DNA of 26,378 bases, taken from Pseudacidobacterium sp036264445 (GTDB lineage Bacteria > Acidobacteriota > Terriglobia > Terriglobales > Acidobacteriaceae). A program made the translations under genes and the position numbers. The stretch lies in NCBI GenBank assembly GCA_036264445.1, contig DATAQW010000127.1, positions 1 to 26,378 on the forward strand. Reading direction: 5' to 3'. Shown here piece by piece: positions 7,905 through 16,378 of the stretch. Numbering within the stretch: position 1 is the stretch's first letter; every line of letters starts with the position of its first letter. Under the pieces are notes generated by a model. It saw only the letters and a list, made by a program, of their open reading frames with translations, did no database searches and was not told where the DNA came from.

Positions 7905-8965
7905 ATGCGCGTAACCGGATATTTATTTTGCTCGGAGTGCTGTTGCTGATTGCGCTTGGCTGGTATTTCTTTACAACACGGCGCTCCGATGATCTCCAGT
8001 TGATTGGCACCGTGGATGCCAATGAAGTCATCGTGAGCTCGCGTATTCCGGGTAGGATACAAACTCTTACTGTCGACGAGGGCGATGATGTAAAAGCGGG
8101 ACAACTCATCGCAACCATTCAGAGCGATGACCTCGCGGCAGCTCGCAACGCTGCTGAGGCAACAGCGGTCAGCCAGCGCTACAAGATGCAGGAGGCGCGC
8201 GACACCGAACGGCAGACTCAGGGCGGCACATCGAGCCAGGTGACGAATGCCGAGGCGCAATTGCGTGCCGCCCAGGCTTCTCTTGCACAAGCGCAGGCGC
8301 AGTATGAGCACCAGAAAGCCGACAGCACGCGCACTGTTGCTCTGGCAGCACAGGGAGTGATGAGTGATCAGGCCAAGGAAGAGGCTGAAACTTTGCTGAA
8401 CGCAGCCAAAGCGGCCGTGGACAATGCCAAACAAAATGTAGCTGCGGCAGAGGCATCGCTGAAAGTAGCAGTCGCCAATACAATCCAGGCGCAGGCGGCA
8501 GCAAAAACTGTAGCTGCCACGCACAGTGATATGGAGAACGCGCAGGCTCTGCTCGATCAGGCCGAAGTGCAACTGGGCTATGCTCACGTGGTTTCGCCGG
8601 TCTCGGGAAAAGTGAATGTCCGAGCCGCCCGTCAAGGTGAGGTCGTCGCCGCCGGAACGCCGATTGCGACAATCACCGATCTTACGCAGACCTGGGTGTA
8701 TGCGCCATTGCCTGAAACGTATGCGGATGCGGTGCAACTGGGCGATAGCTTGCGGGTGGTCATGCCAAGCGGCGCCACGATTCAAGGCAAAGTAATAGCC
8801 AAATCGGCGGAAGCAGATTTCGCTACGCAACGCGATGTGAGCCGGCGCAAGCGCGACATTAAGACAATCCGGTTGAAGCTTTTGATCGACAACCCCAGCA
8901 TGAAATATGTGCCGGGAATGATTGCGCAGGTCTATATCCCGGAGAACAAGCTGGTGAAGCAATGA
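7901..8965 (+). CDS. HlyD/YbhG-type membrane fusion protein
   Basis: A 354-residue periplasmic adaptor anchored in the inner membrane, linking an ABC exporter to an outer-membrane channel. One N-terminal membrane helix (about residues 6-25) is followed by the first lipoyl half (GRIQTLTVDEGDDVKAGQLI, 51-70), a long Ala/Gln/Glu-rich coiled-coil hairpin (roughly 77-215), the second lipoyl half (VSPVSGKVNVRAARQGE) and a beta-barrel domain. I chose ATG 7901 because TGGAG just upstream is a good Shine-Dalgarno and the ATG overlaps the tetR stop; an in-frame TTG at 7886 would overlap that site. It overlaps the ATPase gene by 4 bp (ATGA). No outer-membrane factor gene lies nearby, so a TolC-like protein encoded elsewhere is presumed. 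Confidence 0.9.
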   Translation: MNARNRIFILLGVLLLIALGWYFFTTRRSDDLQLIGTVDANEVIVSSRIPGRIQTLTVDEGDDVKAGQLIATIQSDDLAAARNAAEATAVSQRYKMQEARDTERQTQGGTSSQVTNAEAQLRAAQASLAQAQAQYEHQKADSTRTVALAAQGVMSDQAKEEAETLLNAAKAAVDNAKQNVAAAEASLKVAVANTIQAQAAAKTVAATHSDMENAQALLDQAEVQLGYAHVVSPVSGKVNVRAARQGEVVAAGTPIATITDLTQTWVYAPLPETYADAVQLGDSLRVVMPSGATIQGKVIAKSAEADFATQRDVSRRKRDIKTIRLKLLIDNPSMKYVPGMIAQVYIPENKLVKQ

Positions 8966-9975
8966 GTGCAGACAAACCAGGCGCAGCGATTGCTGTCGAA
9001 AACATCGTGAAGCGCTACGGAGATTTCGAAGCTGTCGGCGGCGTCACCTTTGAAGTCGCTGATGGAGAAATCTTCGGATTGCTCGGGCCGAACGGAGCGG
9101 GCCAGAGCACGCTCATTCGCATGATGACGACGCTGATCCCGGTTACAGCAGGCAAAGCGATCATTGCCGGTCATGATGTCTCACGCGAGCCCGACGCTGT
9201 CAGGAATACTATCGGCGTGATTCCTCAGGCTCTCACGAGCGATGTTGATCTGACGGTAGAGGAAAATCTCTCCATCTACGCCAAGCTCTACGAAGTGCCG
9301 AAGGCAGAGCGGAAGCGCAATATCGACGAACTGCTCGAAGCTGTGGATCTGGTGAAGTGGCGCAATGCGCAGACCAAGACGCTTTCCGGAGGCATGCGGC
9401 GTCGTCTTGAAATCGCACGTGGCCTGGTGCACAACCCGCGAATTTTCTTTCTCGATGAGCCAACCACCGGGCTTGATCCCGTTTCACGCGTGGCTGTGTG
9501 GGAAATGCTTAACAATCTCAAGAACACGCGCAGTTTCACCATGTTGATTACGACACATTACATGGATGAAGCAGATCGCTTGTGCGACCGTATTGCCATT
9601 GTCGATCACGGAAAGCTTGTGGCGCTTGATACTCCCATGGCGCTTAAGGCAAGCGTGCCGGGAACCAATGTCGTGGAAGCGCAGTTTACAAATGAATCCG
9701 AAAAGTGGCCCTCGCGACTGAAGCAGTTGGACGGTGTGACGGCAGTGGAGTCACAAAGCGCGGGGATGTACAGAATACTGACCTCGAACGGATCGGTGAC
9801 AACAACACAGCTAGTGGAAATGGTGACCAATATTGGTGAAACCATCAAGTCGTTGAGCGTGCAGAACACTACGCTCGATGATGTCTTTGTGCACTACACG
9901 GGGCGTCAGCTCCGCGATGAACAGGTCAAAGCGGTGGGCTTTATCATGCCGCCGCGGCCGGGGATGCAACCATGA
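8962..9975 (+). CDS. ABC exporter ATPase with Walker A Lys replaced by Gln
   Basis: A 337-residue ABC nucleotide-binding subunit of the drug-export (DrrA/YbhF half) type that should power the downstream ABC-2 permease. The Walker A loop reads GPNGAGQST: position 48, normally the invariant lysine, is Gln (codon CAG at 9103-9105). All other motifs look normal: signature LSGGMRRR (from L141), Walker B FFLDEP with D165 and E166, and the switch histidine H199 in TTHYMDEAD. A C-terminal extension of about 100 residues ends the chain, as in DrrA-like proteins. It overlaps both neighbours by ATGA. Loss of this lysine usually abolishes hydrolysis, so either the protein is a degenerate ATPase, the operon is decaying, or there is a one-base (A to C) sequence error. 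Confidence 0.92.
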   Translation: MSADKPGAAIAVENIVKRYGDFEAVGGVTFEVADGEIFGLLGPNGAGQSTLIRMMTTLIPVTAGKAIIAGHDVSREPDAVRNTIGVIPQALTSDVDLTVEENLSIYAKLYEVPKAERKRNIDELLEAVDLVKWRNAQTKTLSGGMRRRLEIARGLVHNPRIFFLDEPTTGLDPVSRVAVWEMLNNLKNTRSFTMLITTHYMDEADRLCDRIAIVDHGKLVALDTPMALKASVPGTNVVEAQFTNESEKWPSRLKQLDGVTAVESQSAGMYRILTSNGSVTTTQLVEMVTNIGETIKSLSVQNTTLDDVFVHYTGRQLRDEQVKAVGFIMPPRPGMQP

Positions 9976-11084
9976 AACGCATGATGGCGATTGTGGAACG
10001 AGAGATGCGGAAGTTCTTCCGCTCTCCAGCTTTAATGATGGTTTCGATGACACTTCCGCTCGTCCAGCTGATTATTCTCGGCAACGCTTTCGGCGGAAAG
10101 ATTCGCGGAGCGCGCATGGGTGTTGTCGACTATGACCGCGGCTCGCAAGCGTTGAAAATCCATGAGGCGTTCGATTCCATCGCCGCGAATATTCGCACGT
10201 TTACGACTATCCCATATGAGGATGAGCAGAAGGCGCGCGAAGATGTGCGCACCGGCAAGATTGATGGAGCGGTCATTATCCCCGCCCAGTATTCGCGGCG
10301 CGTGCTCGCGGGCGATTCTCCGTCCATTGGCCTGGTCGTCGACAACACTGATCAGACTCTGAGCAACAGTCTTGAAGCAGAGATGCAATCGGTGGTGGAT
10401 GCGTTGAATGCCCCTGTGATTCAGCAGAAAGTGACGACACAGATCGCGCTCGAGACTGTCGAACTCTACCCTTATGTCGAATACATGAAGTATCTGCTTG
10501 GTGGATCGATAGCGCTTGCAATGTATGTAGCCGTGATGATCGGCGGGGGCATGCTGTATATCGACGATAAAGCGCGAGGCGTGCACGAAGGTTATCTGGT
10601 TACTCCAATTACGCGATTGGAGCTGGTCTTAGGACTGAACCTTGCAGGAGCCATAAAGGCCGTGCTTTCGGGCGTCAGTCTGACGGTGATTGGCACGCTG
10701 CTTGCGGGCCTGGGTGTGATCTTTAATCCAGTAAGCGTTGTGCTTTTAAGCCTGCTCATCGTCGCGGTTTCTATTGCCTTCAACGGCATGATGTTTCTGA
10801 TGATGGTGCGGGTTGAAGATCCTCTGGTGCCTCGCGCTATGTTCGGAGTCTTGAATACGCTGCTGTTTTTTCCCAGCGGCGCCATCTCGCCTGTTTCGGG
10901 GTTTCCAAGGTGGCTGCGCCCCATCGCAGTTATCGATCCATTTACCTATGCAGTCCACGGTTTCAAGGCCATCCTTCTTAAGGACGGCGGCTTTGCGGCG
11001 ATTCGTACAGACCTGCTGTTCCTGTTCGGCTTCGGAATTACAATGCTCCTGATCGCGACGCCTTTGTTCAAGCGCACTTTATAA
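9972..11084 (+). CDS. ABC-2 type permease of the efflux operon
   Basis: A 370-residue inner-membrane permease. A first membrane helix (about residues 20-40) follows a basic N-terminus (REMRKFFRSPALM). A large extracytoplasmic domain spans about residues 45-165, and five or so hydrophobic segments follow from about residue 170 to the end. This is the YhhJ/YbhR-like ABC-2 layout; the late segment FFPSGAISPVSGFPRWLRPI is typical of the family. It overlaps the ATPase gene by 4 bp and is the last gene of the tetR operon. Together with the ATPase and HlyD-type adaptor it should form an exporter of hydrophobic or amphipathic compounds; substrate unknown. Only one permease gene is present, so a homodimer is implied. 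Confidence 0.9.
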   Translation: MKRMMAIVEREMRKFFRSPALMMVSMTLPLVQLIILGNAFGGKIRGARMGVVDYDRGSQALKIHEAFDSIAANIRTFTTIPYEDEQKAREDVRTGKIDGAVIIPAQYSRRVLAGDSPSIGLVVDNTDQTLSNSLEAEMQSVVDALNAPVIQQKVTTQIALETVELYPYVEYMKYLLGGSIALAMYVAVMIGGGMLYIDDKARGVHEGYLVTPITRLELVLGLNLAGAIKAVLSGVSLTVIGTLLAGLGVIFNPVSVVLLSLLIVAVSIAFNGMMFLMMVRVEDPLVPRAMFGVLNTLLFFPSGAISPVSGFPRWLRPIAVIDPFTYAVHGFKAILLKDGGFAAIRTDLLFLFGFGITMLLIATPLFKRTL

Positions 11085-11090
11085 CGCGGA

Positions 11091-11136
11091 TGAGCAGCGT
11101 GGAAATTTCCCTTACTGCTTACCCGCTCAGTTTTTT
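11091..11136 (+). terminator. Possible terminator of the efflux operon
   Basis: TGAGC (11091-11095) can pair with GCTCA (11125-11129), directly followed by a base and TTTTTT (11131-11136). The loop is long and includes the palindrome GGAAATTTCC; AGCAG/CTGCT is a competing stem. The T-run overlaps the stop codon of the convergent receptor gene. Confidence 0.35.
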
Positions 11137-14100
11137 AGAATTCGAATCTCGCCGTTAGCTGCAACTGACGCGGCGAAGAATCTCCTCCCAGAAATGCACC
11201 CAGGATGCTGGTTGGCGTGCTGACATTGCTGACGATGCGGCCGAATTGTCCGCTGGACACGTCGTTCACCAGCGAATCAAATGGAGCATGGTTCAACAGG
11301 TTAAATGCCTGAATGCCTAATGTCAGATTTGTACTCTCCCAGGGTAGCTTTGTCGCTTTGTAGAGACTTAAATCAGCATTGGTGTAGATGGGCCCGCGAA
11401 ATTGATTGCGTCTCTGCTGGTTAAAGTTTGATGTCTGACCGGCGGGCGCAAAGTCATTGATGTTGAGGCAAGGCGAACCGCTCAGAGTAGCTGCGCTTCG
11501 GTTGCACGAAGACAGGCCTTCCGGATGCGGATTGGTCTGCGCTGCAAGAATGCTGCCGCTGTAGTTCTGACCGTTCAGCGTGGCGCTCAGCGCTCCATCC
11601 ACGACTGAGAGAGGCACGCCAGAGCGGCCAAAGATTGTTCCCGCCAGGCGCCAGCCGTCCGCGATCACCTTTGGGCCGCGATAGTAGGGAATATTCAGAA
11701 TGTAGCTTGTAGTGAAGTTATGCCGGACATCGTAGTCGGCATTCCCGTAGTTTGCATTGAGGTTGAATGGATTCTGCGGATTCAGAAGCCCGGGAGCGGT
11801 TCCATAGTTGTAGCCGCTGAGACCACCGTTGGAGATGAGGTCCAGTGAGTGGCTAAAGCTGTAATTGAATTGCAACGTCGCATATTTAGACCGGTGTTGT
11901 AATTGTGTGATCAGGCCGTTGAAGTTGGAGTATCCCTGATTGCCGACTTCGGAGACAGTCCCGAAATTCGGGTCTGTAGGTGTAGCGGGCAGGCTGCCAA
12001 AACCATAAGCGTTGAGACCGCCATTGTTGATGGGCTCACGGTATCCGTGGTTGCCGACATAGTTGACGGTAAGCACGAAGCCTCGCGCCAATTGCTGTTG
12101 CACAGCGAGATTCCACTCGATGACGCGCGGGTTATGAAAATCAGCGATTGTGTTTGTGAAGCTGGGAGCAGAGAACGTGCCACCCGCTGCTTCGACTGCC
12201 TGGCTGATCTGCGCATAGTTTGCTCCCTGTGCGAAGCCGGTATGGAATGCCTGCGATGAGTCGGCTGCGGCTACAGAGGCACTGTTGGATGAGCTGGGAT
12301 CGAGTGTGTAGCTTTTTGACGTATTGCTTGCAACGGTGAACCGCGTGGCAACAGGAAGATTTCTTATCGCATCATCGGACAAGGCTGCGGGAAGAATGTC
12401 AGTAAACTCGCCTATACCAGCGCGAACAATGGTCTTCGAGTTTGGTCCAAACACTGACCATGCAATGCCTAGACGAGGCTGAAAAACGAATGCATCCAGT
12501 GACTGGAAGGCCTGATTGAGGCCTGATTGAATGACCTGGTTATAAGGCGTGCTCGACTCGTGGTTCAGCGAGAGGAAATCGGAGGCGACGCGCGCATAGC
12601 AGTTCGTATGGCAGACCGGATTTGATTCTGTGTCGGAGCGCAGTGATAGAGTAATCTTCACGTTCGGCAGGGCCGCCCATTCATCCTGAGCATACAGACC
12701 CAATCCCCAGAGCGAGACAGGCTGTGTTTGACGCAGCGGGAAGCTCTGCGTCCAGACATCGTTCACGCCACTGATGAAGCTATTCAGTGTTTCGCCGGAG
12801 CTGTACCCAATTATTCCCGAGCTGGGACTGTAATTGGTCATGTCAGCGCGGCGGAAGCTCACGCCAGCCTTGATTGTGTGCTTCCCTTTTGACCAGCTGA
12901 GGTCATCGATGAGTTGGTATTGAGTGACATTTCGTCCCGCTGGATATTGGTTGTTTTGTCCGCCCAGCGTGGCGAAAGTGCCGCTCGCAAAGGACAAGGT
13001 GTAAGGAAACAGCGCAGTGGAAGCATCCAGATTAGGGTTGCTGGAATTTCCACGATAATACATCGTTGCGAACACGAACTGGTTCACGAGGTTCGGCGTG
13101 AAGATGTGGCTATGATTTAGCTGGCCTTCATACTCGGGCTGGTTGCTGGTGACATTGAACAGTGGATTGATGGCATCGGTGTAACTGGCCTGCAGGCCCT
13201 TATCGATTTTGAAATGCGCGAAGAAATGATCATTTGGCCCGGCATCGTAATCCACACGACCAACATAAATAGTCTCCTTGGTGGAGTTACCTGCTTCGGA
13301 GCGGAACTGGACCGCGCACGGTTCTGCGCCTGATCCAAATTGCACACCTTGAATGACCGGAGTCTGATTGTTGCAGCCTGATGGGTCTGATCCCGAAACT
13401 ATACCGGCTTGCGATGCTCCTTTGGCTCCGTTGTAAACGTTGAAGAGATTCTGATAGAAGGCCTGCTGCGATGGACTTGCCTGAGAGATATTGCTCAGGA
13501 CCGCCTGTTGAAACGACTGCGAAGGTATGTAAACAAAGCTGCTCGTTGGCAGAACCAGACGTATGCCCTCGTTATCGAAGAAGAAATGCAGCTTGTCATG
13601 TGTGTGGGGGACCGGACCTCCGATGGAAGCAGCCCACTGATTCGCATTGTCGAATGGGCGCGGTGTAATAGGAGTGCTCTGTTTATTGAAATAGTTATTC
13701 GCATTCAGGGCACGTCCGTTCCACCAATACACGGCGTTTCCGTGATACGCGCTCCCGCCAGATTTTGTCAGCTCCGTGACATAAGCGCCTGAAGAGCTTC
13801 CATACTGGCCCTGATATGCGGGACTCACAACCGTGACTTCCGCAATGTCATTATTTCCAAGAAGCAAGTTACTGGCTGCCGAGTAGTTCACATTGATGCC
13901 GTAGGTATCTTCGAAGCCGCCGTCGACGGTAAACACATTGGAGCTGCCCGGCAGGCCGAATACATTGAAATTGCCCGTCCCCTGTTCGGTGTTCATCAAT
14001 GCGCCGGGAGCAACCTGGGCAACATAGGTAAGATCATTTCCCGGATTCGGCACATACTGCACCTGCTGCTCATCAAACGCGGTCGAAATGTCGGCGTGGT

Positions 14101-14491
14101 CGGTCTGCAGAAGTGATTCTGTTTGTGCATTGACTTCAACCGTAGTGTTGGAGTTGCTGACAGACAGATCGATGTTCAACGTGGTCTGCTGCCCCACCTG
14201 CACTACTGTTTTCTGCACTTGAGAGCCGAAACCAGTGGCCGTCGCGTTGAGCTCGTAGTGGCCTGGTTTGAGAAGAGCGAAGCGGTATGCTCCGGCGCTG
14301 TTGCTGGTGGAAGCAAACGTCTCGCCGGAATCAGTGTTCTTCAAAACCAAGGAGACATTCGGAATGACTGCGCCGGAACTGTCATAGGCAGTACCAGCCA
14401 GGTCGCCGGAGATTAGCGACTGCGACCAGGCCAGGGCCGCGAAATTGAATAGCAGGATAAAAAAGCTCAGACGAACTATTAACTGCTTCAT
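11135..14491 (-). CDS. Oar-like TonB-dependent outer-membrane receptor with carboxypeptidase-regulatory domain
   Basis: A 1118-residue outer-membrane transporter. A signal peptide (residues 1-23) precedes a carboxypeptidase-regulatory beta-sandwich (about 27-115, beginning SGDLAGTAYDSSGAVIPNV), a plug domain (about 120-240, with VFTVDGGFEDTYG) and a long Asn/Tyr-rich beta-barrel ending in the aromatic residue F1118 (LTARFEF), the usual insertion signal. This architecture, about 1100 residues, is the expanded receptor family of acidobacteria, generally annotated as TonB-dependent receptors; uptake substrates are mostly unknown and often presumed to be sugars or peptides. No clear TonB box is visible. 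A GAGG at proper spacing supports ATG 14491. The gene lies downstream of htrA, separated by a short Cys-rich ORF and a strong hairpin, so its expression may be attenuated. Confidence 0.9.
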   Translation of the reverse strand: MKQLIVRLSFFILLFNFAALAWSQSLISGDLAGTAYDSSGAVIPNVSLVLKNTDSGETFASTSNSAGAYRFALLKPGHYELNATATGFGSQVQKTVVQVGQQTTLNIDLSVSNSNTTVEVNAQTESLLQTDHADISTAFDEQQVQYVPNPGNDLTYVAQVAPGALMNTEQGTGNFNVFGLPGSSNVFTVDGGFEDTYGINVNYSAASNLLLGNNDIAEVTVVSPAYQGQYGSSSGAYVTELTKSGGSAYHGNAVYWWNGRALNANNYFNKQSTPITPRPFDNANQWAASIGGPVPHTHDKLHFFFDNEGIRLVLPTSSFVYIPSQSFQQAVLSNISQASPSQQAFYQNLFNVYNGAKGASQAGIVSGSDPSGCNNQTPVIQGVQFGSGAEPCAVQFRSEAGNSTKETIYVGRVDYDAGPNDHFFAHFKIDKGLQASYTDAINPLFNVTSNQPEYEGQLNHSHIFTPNLVNQFVFATMYYRGNSSNPNLDASTALFPYTLSFASGTFATLGGQNNQYPAGRNVTQYQLIDDLSWSKGKHTIKAGVSFRRADMTNYSPSSGIIGYSSGETLNSFISGVNDVWTQSFPLRQTQPVSLWGLGLYAQDEWAALPNVKITLSLRSDTESNPVCHTNCYARVASDFLSLNHESSTPYNQVIQSGLNQAFQSLDAFVFQPRLGIAWSVFGPNSKTIVRAGIGEFTDILPAALSDDAIRNLPVATRFTVASNTSKSYTLDPSSSNSASVAAADSSQAFHTGFAQGANYAQISQAVEAAGGTFSAPSFTNTIADFHNPRVIEWNLAVQQQLARGFVLTVNYVGNHGYREPINNGGLNAYGFGSLPATPTDPNFGTVSEVGNQGYSNFNGLITQLQHRSKYATLQFNYSFSHSLDLISNGGLSGYNYGTAPGLLNPQNPFNLNANYGNADYDVRHNFTTSYILNIPYYRGPKVIADGWRLAGTIFGRSGVPLSVVDGALSATLNGQNYSGSILAAQTNPHPEGLSSCNRSAATLSGSPCLNINDFAPAGQTSNFNQQRRNQFRGPIYTNADLSLYKATKLPWESTNLTLGIQAFNLLNHAPFDSLVNDVSSGQFGRIVSNVSTPTSILGAFLGGDSSPRQLQLTARFEF

Positions 14492-14524
14492 TACTGCGCC
14501 TCACTCAAATATGTTTTTTAAGGA

Positions 14525-14566
14525 TGTAAAAGGAAAACGGCCCACGATGTGTATCGTGGGCCGTTT
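14525..14566 (-). terminator. Perfect 14-bp hairpin with T-rich tail upstream of the receptor gene
   Basis: AAACGGCCCACGAT (14535-14548) and ATCGTGGGCCGTTT (14553-14566) form a perfect 14-bp stem with a GTGT loop on the + strand. On the minus strand the stem ends in TTT and is followed by TCCTTTT, giving an intrinsic-terminator shape, whereas the + direction has no T-run. It stands 44 bases before the receptor start and after a short Cys-rich ORF, which suggests an attenuator and not just the end of the htrA transcript. Confidence 0.75.
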
Positions 14567-14590
14567 CGGAAAGCTGAAGTTATAGGAAAT

Positions 14591-14698
14591 CTAGATGTCT
14601 AACCCCTCACCGCAGCCCTTGCGCCCACCGAGAAAACAACAAATACACGTGTGGCGCATGATGGAGTTGAAGTGAACCTGCGCGGGAGTAAACTGCAT
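14591..14698 (-). CDS. Putative Cys-rich leader peptide (35 codons) upstream of the TonB receptor
   Basis: A short open reading frame between htrA and the receptor. It starts at ATG 14696-14698, predicted to coincide with the transcription start (leaderless), and has an internal ATG at 14659 giving a 22-residue form. The product contains RHTCICCFLGG and then GCGEG: four cysteines (positions 18, 20, 21 and 29 of the long form) in the last half. There is no Shine-Dalgarno. It is followed 25 bases later by the 14-bp hairpin. A segment over its codons 23-26 (TCGGTGGGC) can pair, with one bulge, with GCCCACGA of the hairpin, an alternative fold. Cysteine-codon leader ORFs that act as attenuators are known in mycobacteria; the same role here is inference. 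It could also be a chance ORF. Confidence 0.5.
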   Translation of the reverse strand: MQFTPAQVHFNSIMRHTCICCFLGGRKGCGEGLDI

Positions 14699-14705
14699 AT
14701 TCCGC

Positions 14706-14714
14706 AGTATACCA
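14706..14714 (-). promoter_or_regulatory. Extended -10 promoter for the leader ORF and receptor
   Basis: On the minus strand TGGTATACT (TGn plus TATACT) matches an extended -10 element; the -35 region is poor (best match TGAGCA). The predicted start lies at about 14698-14700, the first base of the Cys-rich ORF. Confidence 0.5.
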
Positions 14715-14727
14715 CTCAGTAAACATG

Positions 14728-14775
14728 TGCTCAGCCCATCCTCGCCAGAGAACAAAAGCGAAGATGTGCTGAGCA
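14728..14775 (-). repeat. 8-bp inverted repeat downstream of htrA
   Basis: TGCTCAGC (14728-14735) and GCTGAGCA (14768-14775) flank a 32-base loop just after the htrA stop. No T-run follows on the minus strand, so it may protect the htrA mRNA 3' end or be a factor-dependent stop. Confidence 0.4.
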
Positions 14776-14786
14776 ATTAAGGTGAA

Positions 14787-16328
14787 TCAGCCCTCTGCAG
14801 GATGCAGTACGCGGAAGGAGCTTCCTCCGTTCGACCACACCAGCACAAGAGCATCCTGCCCAGATTGCACGCTGGACAATGCATCAGCAACCTCAGACGC
14901 TGAATGCATCGGCTTGCGGTTGACCTGCTCGATTACCTCTCCTGCCTGCAGGCCCGCGTTGTCTGCGGGGCTGCCTGGCTTGACGCTCGCAATCACGGCG
15001 CCAGTCACGCTTTGCGGCAGTTGCAATTGCTGACGAACATCGGGTTGCAGATCGCCAATCCCCAATCCCCATTTTGCCTTTCCATGCTCGTTGCTATCAG
15101 ACTTCGCCTGGTTGCCGTTCATGGATTCCAGTGTGACGGGAATATCGAGGGTCTTGCCATCGCGAACAACCTGAAGCTGAATGGTGTCGCCGGGCTGGTT
15201 CTGTCCGACTTCCATCTGCAATTCTCCAGCGTCGCTCACCGGTTTGCCATTGAGTTCCGTGATCACGTCCCCGGTCTTCACGCCAGCTTTTCCGGCAGGA
15301 GAATCAGCCGCCACATCACTCACCACCGCTCCCGTAGCGTCCTTCAGGTTGAAGAATTTCGCGTTGTCCGGAGTGATATCGGAGATTGAGATTCCGATCA
15401 CGCCATGCTGGACCTTACCGTACTTAATCAGCTTCTCAACCGTTGGCTGCACAATCTGTGTCGGGATCGCAAAGCCCATTCCGGAGAAAGTGCCTGATGG
15501 CGAGATGAGGAAGGTATTGATGCCGATCAACTCTCCGCGTGTATCGACCAGCGCGCCACCTGAGTTGCCCGGATTGATAGCAGCATCGGTCTGGATAAAT
15601 TCACCCGGCTTATGGCGGTCAGCAGATGGATTCGACCTGTTCAGCGCGCTGATAATGCCGCGCGTTACCGTAAATTGAAATCCATAAGGATTACCGAAAG
15701 CTAGCACTGACTGGCCCTGCTTCAGCTTCGATGAATCGCCCCACGGTATGCTGGGAAGATTGTCTCCCTCGATTTTGATCACCGCCAGATCAGTCAGCGG
15801 ATCAGTGCCTATGAGTTTCGCGGGAAAAGCACGACGATCACTCATGGTGACGCGAATATCGGTCGCATTCTGGACGACGTGGTTGTTGGTCACGATGTAG
15901 CCGTTCGGCGCGATGATCACGCCGCTGCCCTCGCCATGCTCAATCTTCGGGCCCTGACGCTGCTCCGGCATATTGAACTGTCCAAACGGCGAGCCCTGCT
16001 GTTGCTGATCTTCCTGATCTTCCTGATCCTCCTGACCCTCCTGATCGTCTTCTGCCGTTTCCTGACTCGCCTTCGCGGTTACGTTGACATTCACAACCGC
16101 TGGCTTGACCCGCGCCGTCAGCGCTTCCATTGCCTGATCAACCGACAGCAATGAGCCAACGCTGTTGTCATCTAGCGCCGCTGCCGCCGGAGCAGGCTCA
16201 GGATTCCCTGAAGCCGCTGCTACAGCCTTTGTTAATTCATAGGTTCCCAATGACAAGACGACTCCCGCAGCTACTACCGGTATCACCGTGCGCCGCGTGA
16301 GCATCGACTTCACTTTCTGTACGTTCAT
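14787..16328 (-). CDS. HtrA/DegP-like periplasmic serine protease with two PDZ domains
   Basis: A 513-residue envelope quality-control protease/chaperone. An N-terminal membrane anchor (about residues 14-37) is followed by a low-complexity acidic linker of QED repeats (about 95-112), a trypsin-like domain with the triad H150 (TNNHVV), D180 (LTDLAVIKI) and S256 (GNSGGAL), and two PDZ domains (about 305-400 and 420-510). The anchor indicates a membrane-tethered, periplasm-facing enzyme. I chose ATG 16328, preceded by AGGGAG at good spacing; a reading frame extension to 16436 would overlap the M56 gene and move the signal anchor inward. An 18-bp inverted repeat (16343-16360) just upstream of the ribosome binding site nearly matches the one before blaI, so control by the BlaI/M56 pair is likely. 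It is the fourth gene of the serpin-blaI-M56-htrA string. Confidence 0.95.
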   Translation of the reverse strand: MNVQKVKSMLTRRTVIPVVAAGVVLSLGTYELTKAVAAASGNPEPAPAAAALDDNSVGSLLSVDQAMEALTARVKPAVVNVNVTAKASQETAEDDQEGQEDQEDQEDQQQQGSPFGQFNMPEQRQGPKIEHGEGSGVIIAPNGYIVTNNHVVQNATDIRVTMSDRRAFPAKLIGTDPLTDLAVIKIEGDNLPSIPWGDSSKLKQGQSVLAFGNPYGFQFTVTRGIISALNRSNPSADRHKPGEFIQTDAAINPGNSGGALVDTRGELIGINTFLISPSGTFSGMGFAIPTQIVQPTVEKLIKYGKVQHGVIGISISDITPDNAKFFNLKDATGAVVSDVAADSPAGKAGVKTGDVITELNGKPVSDAGELQMEVGQNQPGDTIQLQVVRDGKTLDIPVTLESMNGNQAKSDSNEHGKAKWGLGIGDLQPDVRQQLQLPQSVTGAVIASVKPGSPADNAGLQAGEVIEQVNRKPMHSASEVADALSSVQSGQDALVLVWSNGGSSFRVLHPAEG

Positions 16329-16342
16329 TATGTTTCTCCCTG

Positions 16343-16360
16343 CAACTAAATAATTAGTTG
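16343..16360 (-). promoter_or_regulatory. BlaI-type operator upstream of htrA
   Basis: CAACTAAATAATTAGTTG is an inverted repeat with 7-bp arms and a 4-bp centre, 15 bp upstream of the htrA ATG and abutting its ribosome binding site. It matches the site upstream of blaI at 16 of 18 positions. The ACTA...TAGT core fits the dyads bound by BlaI/MecI repressors. Confidence 0.7.
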
Positions 16361-16378
16361 ATAAAGATAAAAAAATAG

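Noticed and set aside
7733..8962. Long open frame (409 codons) on the minus strand opposite the HlyD-type gene
   Set aside because: The plus strand encodes a clear fusion protein with operon overlaps; the minus-strand translation is His/Cys/Arg-rich low complexity with no family resemblance.
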